Shown: positions 13,190 through 13,332 of the stretch, one piece after another
How positions within the stretch are numbered: the stretch's first letter is position 1
Layout: every line of letters starts with the position of its first letter
NCBI GenBank assembly: GCA_002385735.1
Contig: DGEB01000005.1
Location: 33,375-46,706 of the forward strand
From: Peptococcaceae bacterium UBA3937
Lineage (GTDB): Bacteria; Bacillota; Peptococcia; DRI-13; DTU073
Reading direction: 5' to 3'
DNA length: 13,332 bases
Position numbers and translations under genes: made by a program
Notes under the pieces: model-generated
What the model was told of the DNA's origin: nothing
Seen by the model: only the letters and a program-made list of their open reading frames with translations
Database searches by the model: none

Positions 13190-13332
13190 ATGAGGAGTGG
13201 ACAATTTATTATCCAACCAGGGGGCTATAAAGCATTTGTGCCCAATCCGTTACCTCCCGATCCGCCCATTTCAATAGATTTAGAGATGCTAAAATTATTG
13301 TCTGAAGCGAACAGAGCAATTGGGCGGCTGGA
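13190..13332 (+). CDS. Fic-family protein, N-terminal fragment (cut by window edge)
   Basis: Only 47 codons and part of the next are present. The reading MRSGQFIIQPGGYKAFVPNP, continuing LPPDPPISIDLEMLKLLSEA and NRAIGRL, is the N-terminal segment typical of Fic/DOC-family proteins with a preceding Fic_N domain. The catalytic motif HPFxxGNGR would lie further on, outside the window, so activity (usually AMPylation of a protein target) cannot be judged. AAAGGGAGG (13172-13180) precedes the ATG by 9 bases. It sits after tRNA-Sec in an AT-rich stretch, fitting an accessory gene. A toxin-antitoxin role is possible, but no antitoxin gene is visible on the upstream side. Confidence 0.85.
   Translation, partial: MRSGQFIIQPGGYKAFVPNPLPPDPPISIDLEMLKLLSEANRAIGRL

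Noticed and set aside
1..13332. CRISPR array, insertion sequence, prophage, or in-frame UGA selenoprotein
   Set aside because: No regularly spaced repeats, transposase, phage genes or UGA-interrupted conserved reading frame were seen.

Overview
The window looks like the origin-proximal part of the chromosome of an anaerobic, spore-forming Firmicute of the class Clostridia. Strong AAGGAGG-type ribosome binding sites, a Noc/Soj/Spo0J chromosome-partition locus with a perfect parS site, a YyaC-type sporulation protein, an NAD(P)-linked [FeFe] hydrogenase and the selenocysteine translation factor SelB next to tRNA-Sec all point that way. The species cannot be named from the sequence.

Layout. (1) 1-2957: noc, an intrinsic terminator, an AT-rich leader with a 16/16 parS site, then overlapping parA and parB. 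(2) 2958-7985: a 360-base gap with promoter-like boxes, several inverted repeats and a 16-bp palindrome. It is followed by a tight four-gene hydrogenase operon in the order of hndABCD (NuoE-like subunit, small thioredoxin-fold subunit, NuoF-like flavoprotein, H-cluster catalytic subunit) and a strong intrinsic terminator. (3) 7986-9290: a DUF4446 membrane protein (+) convergent with yyaC (-). yyaC probably begins at a rare ATT codon. (4) 9507-12791: a YkvI-family membrane protein whose last two codons form the ribosome binding site of selB, then two promoter-like sequences and tRNA-Sec (selC). (5) 12792-13332: a terminator, about 300 AT-rich bases with another terminator-like hairpin, and the first 47 codons of a Fic-family protein cut by the window edge.

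How the parts work together. ParA and ParB use the parS site to organise and segregate the origin, and Noc couples division to the nucleoid; the specificity residues of the two paralogs fit parS (ParB) and NBS (Noc) binding. The hydrogenase operon exchanges electrons between H2, NAD(P)H and probably ferredoxin. Its maturation genes (hydEFG) are not here. SelB and tRNA-Sec provide UGA recoding; selA, selD and any selenoprotein gene are not in this window.

I found no convincing new multi-gene system. The observations most worth checking are: a 15-base match to the c-di-GMP-I (GEMM) riboswitch core directly abutting parS; the probable ATT start of yyaC; the structured, palindrome-bearing region before the hydrogenase; the TSCSPGW variant in the H-cluster motif; the permease coupled to selB; and the AT-rich Fic region after tRNA-Sec.
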